From positions 1 through 7,178 of the forward strand of contig CALJPJ010000067.1 of the NCBI GenBank assembly GCA_937980625.1: a stretch of DNA of 7,178 nucleotides, given 5' to 3'. The position numbers and the translations under genes were made by a program. A model generated the notes under the pieces. The model saw nothing but the letters and a program-made list of their open reading frames with translations. It was not told the origin of the DNA and searched no databases. Shown in pieces: positions 5,929 to 7,178 of this stretch; position 1 is the stretch's first letter, and each line of letters begins with the position of its first letter. Source of the DNA: an uncultured Bdellovibrionales bacterium (GTDB lineage Bacteria > Bdellovibrionota > Bdellovibrionia > Bdellovibrionales > UBA1609).

Positions 5929-6840
5929 ATGAGTTTTTTAAAGGGTTTTGTAACAGTATGTGCAGCGATATTTTTTATATTTGTTTTAATTTCAGTTGGT
6001 GCAATGTCTTCACAGTTTGGTAAGGGGGCATCTTTTTCAAACTTAAGTAAAGATTCCATTTTAAATTTAGAGTTAGAAGGCGTAATTATTGACGGCAAAA
6101 ATATTTTAGAGCCTCTTAGAAAGTATGCCGAAAAAGATCATATTAAAGGTGTGTTAATTCAAATCAATTCACCTGGTGGTGTAGTTGGTCCTAGCCAAGA
6201 GATTTATTCTGAAATAATGAGAATAAAAAATGAACTTAAAAAACCAGTGGTTGTTACATGTAATGCTATGGCAGCAAGTGGTGGGTATTATGTGGCTTCT
6301 GCGGCGTCAAAAATTTTTGTAAACCCGGGAACACTTATGGGATCTATTGGTGTGATTATGCAGTTTGCTGATTTATCAAAGCTATATGATTGGGCTAAGG
6401 TTCATACCTATTCTATTACTTCGGGTGCTTTCAAGGATGCAGGCTCTCAATCGCGAGCCATGACAGAGCAAGAGAGAGCTTACTTTCAGTCTATGATTGA
6501 TGAAGTGCAAGGACAGTTTGTTAAGGCTATATTAGCCAATAGAAAGTTAGCTGACTATATTGTTGAAAAATATGCTGATGGTCGAATTTTTACAGGTGAG
6601 TCTGCTGTTGAATTAGGTTTTGCGGATAAAATAGGAACCTATTCTGATGCCAAAATAGAAGTGGGTAAGTTAGCAGGTTTAGGTGATAAACCAGAGCTAT
6701 TTACTCCTCCTAAAAAGCGCCCCGATATGTTTGAAATATTAGGTGAAGTAAAGTTACCATTTGTTGAAGCTAAACCATTTGAGCAAGCCCTAGACCTTAT
6801 TGGCAAGCCACTAGCTATTATGCCTGGGGTGTTTAACTAA
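5929..6840 (+). CDS. sppA: Signal peptide peptidase SppA, short (36K-type) form
   Basis: SppA is a membrane-anchored serine protease (MEROPS family S49) that degrades signal peptides left after protein export. The 303-residue product has one N-terminal hydrophobic segment at about 7-25, an uncleaved anchor or signal, with the protease domain outside the cytoplasm. Family marks are NSPGG (80-84), the catalytic serine S117 in MAASGGYY, NPGTLMGSIGV (132-142), and the general-base lysine K169 in SGAFKDAGS, giving the Ser-Lys dyad. GRIFTGESAVELGFAD (218-233) is the conserved C-terminal part of the fold. The length fits the single-domain form found in Bacillus and many bacteria rather than the duplicated 67K E. 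coli protein. AAAGGA at 5917-5922, six bases before ATG 5929, supports the start. The stop TAA abuts the next ATG, so the two genes are probably one operon. Confidence 0.96.
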   Translation: MSFLKGFVTVCAAIFFIFVLISVGAMSSQFGKGASFSNLSKDSILNLELEGVIIDGKNILEPLRKYAEKDHIKGVLIQINSPGGVVGPSQEIYSEIMRIKNELKKPVVVTCNAMAASGGYYVASAASKIFVNPGTLMGSIGVIMQFADLSKLYDWAKVHTYSITSGAFKDAGSQSRAMTEQERAYFQSMIDEVQGQFVKAILANRKLADYIVEKYADGRIFTGESAVELGFADKIGTYSDAKIEVGKLAGLGDKPELFTPPKKRPDMFEILGEVKLPFVEAKPFEQALDLIGKPLAIMPGVFN

Positions 6841-7178
6841 ATGTCAAAAGTTAATTTTGATGAAATTTGGCCCCAAGAAAGAGACTACATAAGTAGCCCA
6901 GAACGTCTTAAGTATTTAAGGCGAGTTATCAAACCCAAAGAAAATGAGTGTGTTTTTTGCTTAGCTCATAACAAGGGGCCCAGTGAAGATAGTTTATGTG
7001 TTTACAAAAGTAAGTTTTCAATGCTTGTATTAAATAAATACCCTTATAACTCTGGTCACGTACTGGTTTTGCCGCAGAAACATATTGGTGATATTACCCA
7101 CTTAAATAATGAAGAGTATAACGATTTAAGTACTTTGCTCAAAGAGGCTGTTACAGCTGCAAAGCATATTTACCAATG
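6841..7178 (+). CDS. HIT-family (histidine triad) nucleotide-binding protein, 3'-truncated
   Basis: This frame begins at ATG 6841, directly after the sppA stop, and runs open off the right edge, with 112 codons visible. The N-terminus MSKVNFDEIWPQERDYISS resembles the PWR-Y start of Ap4A-phosphorylase-like HIT proteins. CVFC at residues 38-41 is the Cys pair that binds zinc in many members. LNKYPYNSGHVLVLPQKHI (65-83) is the signature HIT strand region. The catalytic HxHxH triad should lie past the window end and cannot be checked. Members hydrolyse or phosphorolyse nucleoside 5'-phosphoryl compounds such as Ap4A or AMP-amides; the exact substrate is not readable here. GGGGTG at 6826-6831, nine bases upstream inside the sppA end, may act as Shine-Dalgarno, and translational coupling to sppA is likely. 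Confidence 0.9.
   Translation, partial: MSKVNFDEIWPQERDYISSPERLKYLRRVIKPKENECVFCLAHNKGPSEDSLCVYKSKFSMLVLNKYPYNSGHVLVLPQKHIGDITHLNNEEYNDLSTLLKEAVTAAKHIYQ

Noticed and set aside
5913..6098. 61-codon minus-strand frame over the start of sppA
   Set aside because: It is antisense to the sppA membrane segment and ribosome binding site, with no recognisable product.

Overview
This AT-rich window carries mostly core bacterial housekeeping genes, all on the + strand. The set is hisC-like aminotransferase, cmk, rpsA, short-form sppA and a HIT-family gene, preceded by the 3' part of an unrecognised protein gene. A six-domain S1 protein next to cytidylate kinase points to a Gram-negative, proteobacteria-like genome. 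The low GC, the SppA/HIT pairing and the wording of the CMK and HisC N-termini suggest Bdellovibrionota (Bdellovibrio/Halobacteriovorax-like). That placement is an inference from memory of families and was not tested by a search.

Layout. Positions 2-1678 hold a large, probably helical protein of unknown function, cut by the left edge because its frame is open to the window start. Positions 1679-1995 are a 317-base non-coding stretch with an imperfect long-loop inverted repeat, two short palindromes and a very AT-rich segment just before hisC. hisC (1996-3129) and cmk (3107-3763) overlap by 23 bases and are very probably translationally coupled. A 170-base gap follows, with a good sigma70-type promoter, a hairpin directly upstream of a strong Shine-Dalgarno, and the TTG start of rpsA (3934-5754). 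rpsA ends at a strong intrinsic terminator (5781-5809). A second unit then begins: sppA (5929-6840), followed with no gap by a HIT-domain gene (6841 onward) that runs off the right edge.

How the genes relate. hisC-cmk-rpsA looks like a reduced form of the aromatic amino acid/cmk/rpsA supraoperon known in many proteobacteria, in which a HisC-family aminotransferase, tyrA and aroA precede cmk and rpsA. Here aroA and tyrA are absent between hisC and cmk. CMK supplies CDP for nucleotide pools and S1 supports translation initiation. SppA digests leftover signal peptides in the inner membrane. The HIT protein is probably a nucleotide hydrolase or transferase.

I see no mobile element, CRISPR array, tRNA/rRNA gene, phage gene or defence system, and no convincing new multi-gene system. 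The points most worth a second look are the hairpin against the rpsA Shine-Dalgarno, the condensed hisC-cmk-rpsA arrangement, and the unrecognised first gene with its structured downstream spacer.
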